A stretch of 64,000 nt of DNA from Modestobacter caceresii (GCF_000761485.1 NZ_JPMX01000021.1:38721-102720); one strand, 5' to 3'; counted from the stretch's first letter, positions 42,345-51,329 are shown. A program made the numbers and translations. Notes: generated by a model from the sequence alone, not told the origin.

Positions 42345-43682
42345 TCACCCCAGCAGGTCAGTGAGCTCCAGGACGCCGCCCTCGGCCTCGAACTCCGCCT
42401 TCGCCGCGGCCAGCACGGCCGGGTCGACCAGCGCGTCCAGGGCGGTGAGCGCCAGGCCCACCGCGCCGTCCAGCACCGCCCGGTCACCGGCCGGTGAGGC
42501 AGCGGCCTCGGCGAAGCCGGTGGTGTGCATCGAGGTGTCCGGGCCGGCGATGGCGATCATCGGGTGGATCGAGGGCACCCGGACGCTCACGTTGCCCAGG
42601 TCGGTCGACCCGGCCAGCGACGCCGGGGTCACCCCGGGCGGGAGGGCGGTGCGGCCGCGGCGGGCCTGGTGACGGGTCCACCGGGCGGCGAGCTCCAGGT
42701 TGGCCCGGATCGGCAGGTAGGCCGGCAGCTCGTCCCAGAACAGCTCGTACCCGCAACCGGTCATCGCCGCCGCGGCGGCCATGACCGCCTCCACCCGGCG
42801 GCTCAGGTCGGCCAGCGTCTCCGGCGTCGCGGACCGCACGTAGTACAGCGCCTCGGCGGTCTCCGGGACGACGTTGGGCCGCTGCCCGCCGTCGGTGATG
42901 ACGCCGTGCACCCGGTCGGTGTCCGGGACGTGCTGGCGCAGCATCGCCACGCCGTTGTAGCCGGCGACCACGGCGTCCAGCGCGTTGCGGCCCATGAAGG
43001 GCTGGGCCGAGGCGTGCGCGGCGATGCCGGTGTAGACGACCCGCAGCTGGCGGCGGCCGAGGAAGGGCTGCACCGCGGCGTCGTAGGAGAACGGGTGCAG
43101 CATCACCACGGCGTCGATGCCGTCGAAGGCGCCGGCGCGGGCCATCAGCTCCTTGCCGCCGCCGCCCTCCTCGGCCGGGGTGCCCAGCAGCAGCGCCGTC
43201 CCGGCGACCCCGCCGTCGGCCAGCACGGCGGCCAGGCCGAGGAAGGCGCCCACGGCGGATGCGCAGATGACGTTGTGACCGCAGCCGTGGCCGATGCCGG
43301 GCAGTGCGTCGTACTCCGCCAGCACCGCCACCGTCGGCCCGCCGCTGCCGACGCGGGCCCGCAGCGCCGTCTCCAGGCCGAACACCCCGACCTCGGCCTC
43401 GATCCCGGAGCGGGCGAGCAGGTCGGCCACCGCCCGGGCCGAGCGGTGCTCCTCGTAGCCCTCCTCGGGATGGGCGTGCAGGTCGTGGCTGAGCCCCAGC
43501 AGGTCCGCCGACGCCGCCTCGATCGCCTGCTCCACCATGGCCAGCAGCTCCTCGGGGGCGCCGTCGTGCGCCGAGGAGAGCGGCTCGGCGGACGCGGCCG
43601 CGCGGTCGGTGGCCGCCCGCAGCTGGTCCAGGTGGGCGGTGTCGGCCGGGCGGGGGAGCCGGGCGTCGGCGTGGTCGGTCAT
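42345..43682 (-). CDS. M20-family amidohydrolase (AbgB/aminoacylase-like)
   Basis: A 445-residue metallopeptidase-type amidohydrolase. LSHDLHAHPEEGYEEHRSARAVADLL, AEYDALPGIGHGCGHNV and LLGTPAEEGGGGKELM hold the metal-binding and catalytic residues of the M20D group, and the middle SAQPFMGRNALDAVVAGYNGVAMLRQ segment is the lid/dimer domain. Relatives split N-acyl amino acids or p-aminobenzoyl-glutamate. An N-terminal extension of about 45 residues is not conserved in other members. Substrate unknown. It is upstream of xfp on the same strand with a 98-base gap, so separate transcription is likely. Confidence 0.88.
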   Translation of the reverse strand: MTDHADARLPRPADTAHLDQLRAATDRAAASAEPLSSAHDGAPEELLAMVEQAIEAASADLLGLSHDLHAHPEEGYEEHRSARAVADLLARSGIEAEVGVFGLETALRARVGSGGPTVAVLAEYDALPGIGHGCGHNVICASAVGAFLGLAAVLADGGVAGTALLLGTPAEEGGGGKELMARAGAFDGIDAVVMLHPFSYDAAVQPFLGRRQLRVVYTGIAAHASAQPFMGRNALDAVVAGYNGVAMLRQHVPDTDRVHGVITDGGQRPNVVPETAEALYYVRSATPETLADLSRRVEAVMAAAAAMTGCGYELFWDELPAYLPIRANLELAARWTRHQARRGRTALPPGVTPASLAGSTDLGNVSVRVPSIHPMIAIAGPDTSMHTTGFAEAAASPAGDRAVLDGAVGLALTALDALVDPAVLAAAKAEFEAEGGVLELTDLLG

Positions 43683-43804
43683 GTGCCGTGTCTACCCGGT
43701 GCCGGGGCACCCGGGAGGGCCAGCGGGGAACGATCTCGGACGGCAGGTGGTTGAGCGCTTGACGGACGGCGCCCCTCGTCGTCCCCGAGCCCCAGGAGGA
43801 CCCC

Positions 43805-44836
43805 ATGCACCTCGGCGCCGACAGCTTCGTCTCAGCGGTGACCGACCCGACCACGGAGCGCCTCGTCGGCCCCGAGAAGCGGATGGCGGACCTGCTCGAG
43901 GAGATCGAGCTCGCCGACCGCGTGGGGCTGTACTCCTTCGGGATCGGCGAGCACCACCGCAGCGAGTACTACGACTCGGCGCCGGCGGTCATCCTGGCGG
44001 CCGCCGCGGCGCGGACCTCCCGGATCCGGCTGGGCAGCGCGGTGACCGTGCTCAGCGCCGCCGACCCGGTGCGGGTCTTCCAGCAGTTCGCCACCCTCGA
44101 CCTGATCGCCAAGGGCCGGATCGACCTGGTGGTCGGGCGCGGTTCGTTCACCGAGGCGTTCCCGCTGTTCGGCCTCTCGCTGGGCGACTACGACACGCTC
44201 TTCAGCGAGAAGCTCGACCTGCTGCTGCAGATCCGCGACTCCGAGCAGGTCACCTGGTCCGGTCGGCACCGCCCGGCGCTGACCGGCCAGGGCGTGTACC
44301 CGCGGCCGCTGCAGGACCCGCTGCCGATCTGGGTCGGCGTCGGGGGCAGCCCCGAGTCCTTCGCCCGGGCCGGCCTGCTGGGCCTGCCGCTCATGGTGGC
44401 GATCATCGGCGGCGAGCCCCGCCAGTTCGCGCCGCTCATCGATCTCTACCGCCGCGCCGGCGCCCAGGCCGGGCATGCTCCGGAGAAGCTGCAGGTGGGG
44501 CTGCACGTGTTCGGGTACGTCGCCGACAGCAACCAGGCCGCCGCGGACACCATCTACCCGGGCTGGCACGAGATGTTCGCCAAGATCTCCCGCGAGCGCG
44601 GCTTCTCCCAGCCGTCCCGGGCCCAGTTCGACGCCACCAGCGGGCCGAACGGCGCCTTCTTCATGGGCGACCCGGACACCGTGGCCGAGAAGCTGGTGCG
44701 GATCTCCGGGCAGCTCGGCGGGGTCGACCGGATCTCCCTGCAGATGACCAACCCGCGGCTGGCGCACGCCGACCTGCTGCGCGGCATCGAGCTGCTCGGC
44801 ACCGAGGTGGCGCCGAAGGTCGCTGCCGCTTCCTGA
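43805..44836 (+). CDS. LLM-class flavin-dependent monooxygenase
   Basis: A 343-residue luciferase-like TIM-barrel protein. DLLEEIELADRVGLYSFGIGEHHRSEYYDSAPAVILAAAAARTSRIRLGSAVTVLSAADPVRVFQQFATLDLIAKGRIDLVVGRGSF is the standard FMNH2- or F420-binding core, and the region PLPIWVGVGGSPESFARAGLLGLPL is conserved. FMN-dependent members use reduced flavin from a separate reductase; none is adjacent. AGGAGG at 43794-43799 fixes ATG 43805. A hairpin follows the gene. Substrate unknown. Confidence 0.9.
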   Translation: MHLGADSFVSAVTDPTTERLVGPEKRMADLLEEIELADRVGLYSFGIGEHHRSEYYDSAPAVILAAAAARTSRIRLGSAVTVLSAADPVRVFQQFATLDLIAKGRIDLVVGRGSFTEAFPLFGLSLGDYDTLFSEKLDLLLQIRDSEQVTWSGRHRPALTGQGVYPRPLQDPLPIWVGVGGSPESFARAGLLGLPLMVAIIGGEPRQFAPLIDLYRRAGAQAGHAPEKLQVGLHVFGYVADSNQAAADTIYPGWHEMFAKISRERGFSQPSRAQFDATSGPNGAFFMGDPDTVAEKLVRISGQLGGVDRISLQMTNPRLAHADLLRGIELLGTEVAPKVAAAS

Positions 44837-44869
44837 GTTCACCGGCGCACCTCGGGTCGTCGCGCCGGG

Positions 44870-44897
44870 CAGGTGGGGCTGGCACGCTTCCCACCTG
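44870..44897 (+). terminator. Hairpin after the monooxygenase gene
   Basis: CAGGTGGG (44870-44877) pairs perfectly with CCCACCTG (44890-44897) around a 12-base loop, 34 bases beyond the stop. It lacks a strong T-run. Confidence 0.5.
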
Positions 44898-45021
44898 GCA
44901 CCGGGGACGTGACGGCGGCGCAGCAGGTGATGGCGCAGCGTGCGCGGGCGGCACGAGCGCTCCTGGCTGACCGGTGCAGACCCGGATTGCTGTGACTGGG
45001 CAGAACTGTCGTACCCCGTCC

Positions 45022-45027
45022 GTAGGT
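45022..45027 (+). promoter_or_regulatory. -10 element for a leaderless HNH gene transcript
   Basis: TAGGTT ends seven bases before GTG 45035. This TAnnnT-N7-GTG spacing is typical of actinobacterial leaderless messages, and no ribosome site precedes the start. Confidence 0.5.
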
Positions 45028-45034
45028 TCGGGGT

Positions 45035-46717
45035 GTGTTCGAGGCCGGTGGGTTCGGGGTGGCGGTGACGGTGTCGCCGCGGTCCTCCGTGTCGGCGTCG
45101 CTGGCCGAGTTGCCGCCGCCGGTGGGGGTGACGCGTCGGCGGACTCGGTTGTCGGAGGTGTTGGAGCCGCGGGGTTTCTCCGATGCGGGGTTGGTGGGGG
45201 AGTTGGGTGCGCTGGCCGATGTGCGGGCGCAGCTGGCTGCGTATGAGGCGGTGGTGGTGGCGGAGTTGGCTCGGCGTCGGCCGGTGGAGTGGGATCTGTC
45301 GGAGGAGGAGCCGGGTCGCGGGGCCGAGGGGTGGCGGCCGGTGCGGGTGCCGGTGGGGGTGTCGGAGTTCTTGGCCGATGAGCTGGCGGTGGTGGCGGGC
45401 ATCTCGCCGACGGCGGCCACGGTGCTGGCCGAGCGGTCGCTGGTGCTGGTGCGGGAGCTGCCGGCCACGTGGGCGGCGCTGGCCGATTCGCTGATCGACC
45501 CGCCGCGGGCGAACGCGATCGTGGCGGCGTTGGGCGGTCAGTCGGAGTCGGCGGGTGGTCGGGTCGATCCGGCGGTGGTGGCTGAGGTGGAGGCGCAGGC
45601 GCTGGAGTGGGCGGTGGCGGGGGAGACGCCGCGGCGGTTGCAGGAGCGGACGGCGGCGGCGTTGATCGCGCTGGACGAGGCGGCGGCCGATCGGCGGCGG
45701 AAGCAGGCCGAGCGGCTGACCGATGTGACCACCCGGGCCACCGCCGATGGGATGGGTGAGCTGATCGCCGGGATGTCGATGCCGGTGGCGGTGGCGTGCC
45801 GGGAGACGGTGGACGCCTACGCGCGGATGGCGAAGGCCGAGGGTGACGTGCGGCCGATCGGTCAGCTGCGCACGCAGGTGATGGCCGATCTGATCCTGCG
45901 TCCGTGGGACACCACGCGGGAGCCGGTGACCGCGCATCTGCGCGTGCACGCGCCGCTGCCGGCGCTGCACACCCGCCCCACGAACGGTCGGGTCACGCCA
46001 GGCGGTGCGCCCAGTGCACCGGGCGGTGGCCTCCGCGCGTCGGGCGGTGCGCCCAGCTCACCGGGTGATGGGCGCAGCGTGCCACGCGATGACCGGGACA
46101 CGGCGACGGTCGACGGGGCGCCGATCACCGCCGGGCAGTTGCGAGAGCTGCTGGAGCAGTTGGACGCGATCTGCCCCGGTGGGCTGCAGGCACCCACCGG
46201 CGGCACCCTGGGCATCGACCTCGCCGACCCGGTCAGCGGGGCGCTGCGGGCGACGGTCACCCGCCCGAAGCTGGAACGGCTGGCCCGCCGCTGCTGTCCC
46301 GACCATCCGGCAGGCACCGACTGCGGGTGCGCGGTGCTGGACCGGCCACCGGCGGTCGACCGGTACACGCCCACCCCCGCGCAGTACCGCTTCGTCCGAG
46401 CCCGGGACCGCACGTGCCGGCATCCCGGCTGCCGGCGCCCGGCCGCCCGCACCGACCTCGACCACGTGCGCGCCCACCGCGACGGCGGAACCACCGACTG
46501 CACCAACCTGTGCTGCCTGTGCCGACGACACCACCGGCTGAAGACCCACGCGCCCAGGTGGCGCTTCACGATGAGCGACGACGGCGTCCTGACGGTCACC
46601 ACACCCTCCGGAGCCACCCGCACCACCCGACCACCGGACCTCCAGACGCCTGCTGCCTTCCAGCTGTTCGGCGGTAGGAGCTCACCGCCGGATGACGACG
46701 ACCCGCCCCCGTTCTGA
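45035..46717 (+). CDS. DUF222 / HNH endonuclease domain protein
   Basis: A 560-residue protein of the large actinobacterial DUF222-HNH family (relatives include the REP13E12 proteins of M. tuberculosis). Residues ~60-300 are DUF222, including SLIDPPRANAIVAAL and TAAALIALDEAAADRRRKQAERL. A low-complexity linker (about 320-350) holds a 14-residue repeat. The C-terminal HNH domain reads RFVRARDRTCRHPGCRRPAARTDLDHVRAHRDGGTTDCTNLCCLCRRHHRLKT, with all zinc and catalytic residues. The function is unknown; a mobile or DNA-processing role is suspected. The 5' half is G+T-rich and the 3' half C+A-rich, unlike its neighbours. Confidence 0.9.
   Translation: MFEAGGFGVAVTVSPRSSVSASLAELPPPVGVTRRRTRLSEVLEPRGFSDAGLVGELGALADVRAQLAAYEAVVVAELARRRPVEWDLSEEEPGRGAEGWRPVRVPVGVSEFLADELAVVAGISPTAATVLAERSLVLVRELPATWAALADSLIDPPRANAIVAALGGQSESAGGRVDPAVVAEVEAQALEWAVAGETPRRLQERTAAALIALDEAAADRRRKQAERLTDVTTRATADGMGELIAGMSMPVAVACRETVDAYARMAKAEGDVRPIGQLRTQVMADLILRPWDTTREPVTAHLRVHAPLPALHTRPTNGRVTPGGAPSAPGGGLRASGGAPSSPGDGRSVPRDDRDTATVDGAPITAGQLRELLEQLDAICPGGLQAPTGGTLGIDLADPVSGALRATVTRPKLERLARRCCPDHPAGTDCGCAVLDRPPAVDRYTPTPAQYRFVRARDRTCRHPGCRRPAARTDLDHVRAHRDGGTTDCTNLCCLCRRHHRLKTHAPRWRFTMSDDGVLTVTTPSGATRTTRPPDLQTPAAFQLFGGRSSPPDDDDPPPF
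46001..46071 (+). repeat. In-frame 42-bp tandem repeat in the HNH gene linker
   Basis: Two 29-base copies starting GGCGGTGCGCCCAG begin at 46001 and 46043, giving the repeated peptide GGAPS(A/S)PG(G/D)G. The offset is 42 bases, 14 codons, so copy-number change would keep the frame. Confidence 0.7.
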
Positions 46718-46722
46718 CACCC

Positions 46723-46826
46723 ATGGCCTTCGGCTGCCTCGACGGGCGGACGTCGCGGACTCCTCTGGCAGACCACGTGGCCTTCGGCTGCCTGGGACTG
46801 CGGAAGTCGTGGACCTCTTCCGCAGC
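46723..46826 (+). repeat. Degenerate 54-bp direct repeat after the HNH gene
   Basis: Two imperfect copies, 46723-46772 and 46777-46826, begin five bases after the HNH stop codon. They share the identical core TGGCCTTCGGCTGCCT (46724-46739 and 46778-46793) and scattered later matches (GCGGA-GTCG-GGAC). The rest of the gap to 46944 shows nothing clear. Confidence 0.7.
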
Positions 46827-46943
46827 GCGCAGAGGCCGGGGAGACGGTCGGTGGGCTCTCGGTCCGGGCGCCATTCGGTTGTGCGCGGCCGGGTTTCGAC
46901 CCCTGCTGTGTGCCCGATGTGCGTCGACGGGGAACATGTGTGG

Positions 46944-48053
46944 GTGAGCGGGGGAGGAGTGCCGGGGACGCCACAGGCCCCAGACCCCGCCTCCGGCGCG
47001 TCACCGGCGGGCCTGCGGAGTCGTCGCCGGCGGGTGGTCGGCACCCTGCTCCGGGTTCTCCTGCTGGTCGCGGTCGGTGCGGCGGTCGTCGTCTTCCGGG
47101 ACCGGATCGCCGAGTGGTGGGACGGCCTGGTGGGCGTCGCCTGGTCCTGGGTCGTCCTCGCCGCGCTGACCCAGTTGCTGTCCCTGCACTGCCTGGCGCT
47201 GCAGCAGGGTGTGCTCGTGCGCGCGGGCGGCGGCGACGTCCCGCTGCGCCACGCCTCGACCACCATCTACGCCGGCAACACCATCGCCTCCACGGTCCCG
47301 GTCGCCGGGGCCGCGGCGAGCGCGGCGTACACCTACCGCCGACTGCACGCGCTGGGCAACAGCCCCGCCCTCGTGGGCTGGGCGCTCGCCGTCTCCGGGA
47401 TCGCGGCCACGGCCACGCTGGCAGTGGTCCTCGCCGTCGGGTCCGCGGCCACCGGCTCGCTCTGGGGCTCGCTCGGTGCCTTCCTCGCCACGGCGGCCGG
47501 CGTCCTGCCGGTGGTGGGGCTGGTGCTGGTCCTGCGGCACGAGCGGTCGCGCACCGTGGTGGTCCGGCTGGCCACTGGCGTCGTCACGACGCTGGGCCGC
47601 TGGGTGCGCTCGCTGCGGGGCAGGCAGGTGGAGCGGCGGATCGAGGAGCTGCTGACCTCCCTGGGTGCCTTCCGGTTGTCCTTCGGTGCCGCGTCCGCCG
47701 CCGGCCTGCTCGCGCTGGCCAACTGGGTGTTGGACGTCGCCGCCCTGGCGCTGGCCCTGGTGGCCGTCGGCGCGCCCGTCCCGTGGCAGGGGCTGCTGCT
47801 CGCCTGGGGCGCCGGCGCGCTGGTCTCCTCGGCGCGGCTCACCCCGGGCGGCATCGGGGTCGTGGAGGCGGCGCTGGCCTCGGCGCTGGTCGCCGTCGGC
47901 CTCCCGGCGAGCCAGGCGGTGCCGGCCGTGCTGGTCTACCGGCTGGTCAGCCTCTGGCTGCTCGTCGGGATCGGGGCGTTGCTCCTGTTGGCCGACCCGG
48001 GCTCCACGGCGCGCGGGGGTCGCCGCCGGCACGCCGACACCCCCGCGAGCTGA
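46944..48053 (+). CDS. Lysylphosphatidylglycerol synthase transmembrane-region protein (YbhN/UPF0104-like)
   Basis: A 369-residue membrane protein with about eight helices. LTQLLSLHCLALQQGVLVRAGGGDVPLRHASTTIYAGNTIASTVPVAGAAASAAYTYRRL and the later LLAWGAGALVSSARLTPGGIGVVEAALASALVAVGLP are typical of the membrane (flippase-like) part of MprF and of stand-alone UPF0104 proteins; the lysyl-transferase domain is absent. It may move a lipid across the membrane. The start is uncertain: GTG 46944 is used, ATG 46917 and GTG 46959 are alternatives, and the frame stays open back to 46692. Confidence 0.8.
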   Translation: MSGGGVPGTPQAPDPASGASPAGLRSRRRRVVGTLLRVLLLVAVGAAVVVFRDRIAEWWDGLVGVAWSWVVLAALTQLLSLHCLALQQGVLVRAGGGDVPLRHASTTIYAGNTIASTVPVAGAAASAAYTYRRLHALGNSPALVGWALAVSGIAATATLAVVLAVGSAATGSLWGSLGAFLATAAGVLPVVGLVLVLRHERSRTVVVRLATGVVTTLGRWVRSLRGRQVERRIEELLTSLGAFRLSFGAASAAGLLALANWVLDVAALALALVAVGAPVPWQGLLLAWGAGALVSSARLTPGGIGVVEAALASALVAVGLPASQAVPAVLVYRLVSLWLLVGIGALLLLADPGSTARGGRRRHADTPAS

Positions 48054-48120
48054 CCCGCGCGACCGCCCCGGGACGGCGCCGTCTCGTTTCGTGCGGTCCC
48101 CGACGGGCACACCGGCTGGC

Positions 48121-48795
48121 GTGCGTGACCTCCCCGAAGACTCCCCGTCCGGCCCGGCCACCGCACGCAGCGGCCGGGCGCCCGGCGTCCCACCCACCTT
48201 CGTCGACGGCACCCGGCTGTGGGTCGACGCCCGCCTGCGCGTGCTCGTCCAGGCCCGCATCGAGGCCCGGCTGCTGCGTCGGCTCGGTGGCCCGGTGCTC
48301 GACGGCCGGGTGCTGGAGCTGGGCACCGGTCGGCGCGGCACCGGCCTGCGGTCGGCGCTGGACACCTTCGGCGCCGCGCACGCCGACGGGGTCGAGATCT
48401 TCCCCGCCAGCGTGGCGGACTGCCGCGCAGCGGTGCGCGACCTCGGTGACCGGGTGCAGGTCAGCCAGGGCGACGCGACCCGGCTGAGCGCGGACGACGC
48501 CACCTACGACGCGGTGTTCGGCTGGCACGTGCTGCACCACACCGAGGACTGGCGGGCCGTGGTCGCCGAGGCCGCGCGGGTGCTGCGCCCCGGCGGCCGG
48601 TTCTACTCCTGCGAGATGACCGCCCGCTTCATCGACAGCCGGGTGCTGCGCGCGGTCTCCGCCCACCCGGCCGACGGTGACCGCCCCACCCCCGCGACCC
48701 TGGCCGCCGCGTGCCGGGCGGCCGGGCTGACCGTCACCGCGCAGGAGACCCGGCTGGCCGGCTGCTGGACTGCGCTCGTCGCCACCCGGTCGTGA
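48121..48795 (+). CDS. Class I SAM-dependent methyltransferase
   Basis: A 224-residue methyltransferase. GRVLELGTGRRGTGLRSAL is motif I (SAM binding), DGVEIFPASVADCR motif II, VQVSQGDATRLSADDATYDAVFGWHVLHHTEDWRAVVAEAARVLRPGGRFYSCEM contains motifs III and IV. An N-terminal 30-residue Pro/Ser-rich extension precedes the fold. GTG 48121 is chosen; GTG 48091 is possible. Its stop overlaps the start of the next membrane-protein gene. Substrate unknown. Confidence 0.85.
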   Translation: MRDLPEDSPSGPATARSGRAPGVPPTFVDGTRLWVDARLRVLVQARIEARLLRRLGGPVLDGRVLELGTGRRGTGLRSALDTFGAAHADGVEIFPASVADCRAAVRDLGDRVQVSQGDATRLSADDATYDAVFGWHVLHHTEDWRAVVAEAARVLRPGGRFYSCEMTARFIDSRVLRAVSAHPADGDRPTPATLAAACRAAGLTVTAQETRLAGCWTALVATRS

Positions 48796-49379
48796 CCGCG
48801 CCGGGAGACGGCTCCGGGCACTCCACGACCGGCACGCTCGCCACCGCCCTCCGGCTGCTCCGCCGGCACGCCCCGGCCGCCTTCCTCGCCTCCGTCCTCG
48901 CCACCGCCGTCAACACCGTCCCCGACGTGCTGCGGCAGGTGCTGGTCTGGGACGACCCCCGCCTGTGGGCTGCGCTCGCCGTCGACGTCGTCGGCTTCCT
49001 GACCGCCCTGGTCGCCCAGCTGTGGGTGACCGGTGCGCTCGCCGGCCTGCTCGACCGCGGGCGGCTCACCCTGGCCGGTGCCCTGCGCCGGGGGACCGGA
49101 CTGGCGGTCCGGGCCGTGCGGCGCGCGCCCGGGACCGTGCTGGCCGGGGTGGTCACCGGCGGGGCGGTGTCGGCGCTGCTGACCCTGCCGGCGTCCATCG
49201 CCGCACTGGGCGCCGGCCGGGTGCTCGGGCCGCTGGACTCACCCGACGTCGGTGCCTTCGCGGTGGCCACCGTCAGCGACGTCGTGGCCAGCGCGGCCAC
49301 GCTGCCCTACCTGGCGTTCGTGCTGGTGTCGGTGGCCACCGGTTTCCGAGCCGGCCGGGCGGGCACCAGCCGGGCATGA
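48792..49379 (+). CDS. Integral membrane protein, 195 aa, unknown
   Basis: A protein with about four predicted membrane segments (APAAFLASVLATAVNTVPDVL, LWAALAVDVVGFLTALVAQLWVTGALAGLL, GTVLAGVVTGGAVSALLTLPASIAAL, VVASAATLPYLAFVLVSVATGF) of no family that I can name. The pattern resembles small glycerophosphodiester phosphodiesterase-type or DUF membrane modules only loosely. GTG 48792 overlaps the methyltransferase stop and its own stop overlaps the next ATG, so it is the middle gene of a three-gene coupled unit. Confidence 0.75.
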   Translation: MTAPGDGSGHSTTGTLATALRLLRRHAPAAFLASVLATAVNTVPDVLRQVLVWDDPRLWAALAVDVVGFLTALVAQLWVTGALAGLLDRGRLTLAGALRRGTGLAVRAVRRAPGTVLAGVVTGGAVSALLTLPASIAALGAGRVLGPLDSPDVGAFAVATVSDVVASAATLPYLAFVLVSVATGFRAGRAGTSRA

Positions 49380-49753
49380 CCTTGAACTGGGACGTGACCC
49401 GGAAGAGCATCGGCACGCTGTCGATCTGGCTGGGCACCGGCGCGCTGTTCGCCCCGCGGGCGATCACCCGGGCGCTGGGGGTCGACGAGCGTGCCACCGG
49501 CAACGACATCGCGCTGCCGCTGCTGGTGCGGCTGATCGCCGCCCGGAACATCGCGATGGGCGCGGCCCTGCTGGTCACCCCCGTGCCCCAGGCCCGGCGC
49601 ACCACGGAGGTCACCCTGCTGCTCACCGCGCTGGACGGCGCGGCCGTGCTGGTCGGTCGGCGCGGCGGCGACATGGCCGACCGGAGCGTGGGGCTGTCGA
49701 TGACCGTCCTCGGGCTGGCCGCGGCCGGCGCCGCCCACTGGCACCGCCGCTGA
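49376..49753 (+). CDS. Small membrane protein, DUF4267-like, 125 aa
   Basis: A 125-residue protein with three or four short hydrophobic segments: SIGTLSIWLGTGALFAPRAITRALGVD, LLVRLIAARNIAMGAALLVTP, VTLLLTALDGAAVLVGRRGG and SVGLSMTVLGLAAAGAAH. The order matches small actinobacterial DUF4267-type proteins, whose role is unknown. ATG 49376 overlaps the previous stop. It converges on the DNA ligase gene through a short hairpin holding both stops. Confidence 0.7.
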   Translation: MTLNWDVTRKSIGTLSIWLGTGALFAPRAITRALGVDERATGNDIALPLLVRLIAARNIAMGAALLVTPVPQARRTTEVTLLLTALDGAAVLVGRRGGDMADRSVGLSMTVLGLAAAGAAHWHRR

Positions 49754-49767
49754 CCCGCCCCGGTCAG
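49750..49767. terminator. Short bidirectional hairpin containing both stop codons
   Basis: CTGACC (49750-49755) and GGTCAG (49762-49767) form a 6-bp stem with a 6-base loop between the convergent membrane-protein and DNA ligase genes. Confidence 0.45.
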
Positions 49768-51329
49768 TCGGCCGTCGGGCCACCGGCGAGCAGGGCACGC
49801 ACCGCGTCGATCGTGTCGGCCTCGGCCGGGGTCTTGTCCGGGCGGTAGCGCAGCACCCGGGCGAACCGCAGCGCGACGCCGCCGGGATAGCGGGTGCTGC
49901 GCTGGGCGCCGTCCACCGCGATCTCGACCACGAGCTCGGGGCGCAGCAGCACGCCCCAGTCGGGGCGCTCGGCGGCGTGCTCGGGGAACGTCCGGGTCTG
50001 CCAGGCCAGCAGCTCGTCGGTCATCCCCTTGAACGTCTTGCCGACCATCACCGGCTCGCCGCCGTCGGGGTCGCGGGCCCCGAGGTGGATGTTGGAGAGG
50101 GAACCCGCTCGTCGTCCGTAGCCCCACTCGGCACCGAGCACGACCAGGTCGAGGGTGTGCACCGGCTTGACCTTCTGCCACGCCTTGCCGCGGCGACCGG
50201 CGGCGTAGGGCGCGTCCAGCGCCTTGAGCACCACGCCCTCGTGCCCGGCGGTCAGCGCGTCGTCGAGCACCCCGGCGGCCTGCTCCGGGGTGGGCCGGCG
50301 CACCCCGGGCATCCGCAGCGCCGCGTGCGCGTCGTCGGCCAGCAGCCCGGCCAGCGCGTCCAGCCGCATCGCCAGCGGCTCGTCGAGCAGGTCACGGCCG
50401 TCCAGGTGCAAGACGTCGAACAGGAACGGGCTCAGCAGGACGCCCGCGTCAGCCGACTCGCTGCCGAAGCGGCTCATGGTGTCCTGGAAGGCGCGCGGCC
50501 GGCCGTCGTCGTCCAGCGCGAGGGTCTCCCCGTCGAGCACGGCGGTGTCACACGGCAGCGCCCGGACCCGCTCGACCAGCTCCGGCACGCCGTCGGTCAC
50601 CTCCCGCAGCGATCGGGTCCACACCCGGACGACGTCGCCGTCCCGGTGCACCTGGATCCGGGCGCCGTCGAGCTTGAACTCGACGGTGACGTCGGCACCG
50701 AGGTCGTCCAGCGCGGCGTCCAGCGACGACCCGGGGCTGGCCAGCATCGGCCGCACCGGGCGGCCCACCTCCAGCCGGACGCCCGCCAGCGCCGCGGCCC
50801 CGCCGGCCATCGCCAGCGCGGCGGTCTCCGGCAGCCGGCCGGAGAGCATGAAGGCCCGGCGGACGACGGGGGCCGACACCTCGGCAGCGGCGGCGACGGC
50901 ATCCAGCACGACGCCCTCCAGCGCACCCTGCCGGAGCTCGCCGGTGAGCAGCCGGACCAGGAACTGCTGCTCCTCCGGGGTCGCCGCGTCGAGCAGCCCG
51001 CCCAGGACGGCGTCACGCCGCGCCGCGGACCCGGCCCCGGTCGTCCCCGCCAGTTCGGTCAGCGCCGAGTCGACCGCCGTGACGGTCAGCGACGGCGCGG
51101 CCGCGGTGCCCCCGCCCAGCCGGGACAGCGTGCGCCAGCCGACGCCGAGCCGGCCCTGGCGGGGTTCGCCGGCCAGCCACCCGGTGACCGGCACGACCTC
51201 ATCGGGGGCGGCGGCCCGCAGCAGTGCGGCGATGGCCGCGGCCTTGGCGGTGCGGGACCGGGTGGCCGTGACCGCGGTGGACGCGGCGAGGACGTCGGCG
51301 ACCAGCACCCGGTCATGCTTGCAGTCCAT
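49764..51329 (-). CDS. ATP-dependent DNA ligase (LigB type)
   Basis: A 521-residue archaeal/eukaryal-type DNA ligase sealing nicks with ATP. Residues 8-190 form the helical DNA-binding domain; the adenylation domain has the nucleophile Lys219 in EFKLDGARIQVHRDGD (motif I), VWTRSLREVTDG, LDGETLAL (motif III), GHEGVVLKALDAPYAAGRRGKAWQKVKP (motifs IV and V), and the OB domain ends with LRPELVVEIAVDG. It supplements the NAD ligase found in all bacteria. ATG 51329 is used; GTG 51308 (VLVADVLAAS) is the start closest to other family members. No Ku or primase gene is adjacent. Confidence 0.93.
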   Translation of the reverse strand: MDCKHDRVLVADVLAASTAVTATRSRTAKAAAIAALLRAAAPDEVVPVTGWLAGEPRQGRLGVGWRTLSRLGGGTAAAPSLTVTAVDSALTELAGTTGAGSAARRDAVLGGLLDAATPEEQQFLVRLLTGELRQGALEGVVLDAVAAAAEVSAPVVRRAFMLSGRLPETAALAMAGGAAALAGVRLEVGRPVRPMLASPGSSLDAALDDLGADVTVEFKLDGARIQVHRDGDVVRVWTRSLREVTDGVPELVERVRALPCDTAVLDGETLALDDDGRPRAFQDTMSRFGSESADAGVLLSPFLFDVLHLDGRDLLDEPLAMRLDALAGLLADDAHAALRMPGVRRPTPEQAAGVLDDALTAGHEGVVLKALDAPYAAGRRGKAWQKVKPVHTLDLVVLGAEWGYGRRAGSLSNIHLGARDPDGGEPVMVGKTFKGMTDELLAWQTRTFPEHAAERPDWGVLLRPELVVEIAVDGAQRSTRYPGGVALRFARVLRYRPDKTPAEADTIDAVRALLAGGPTAD

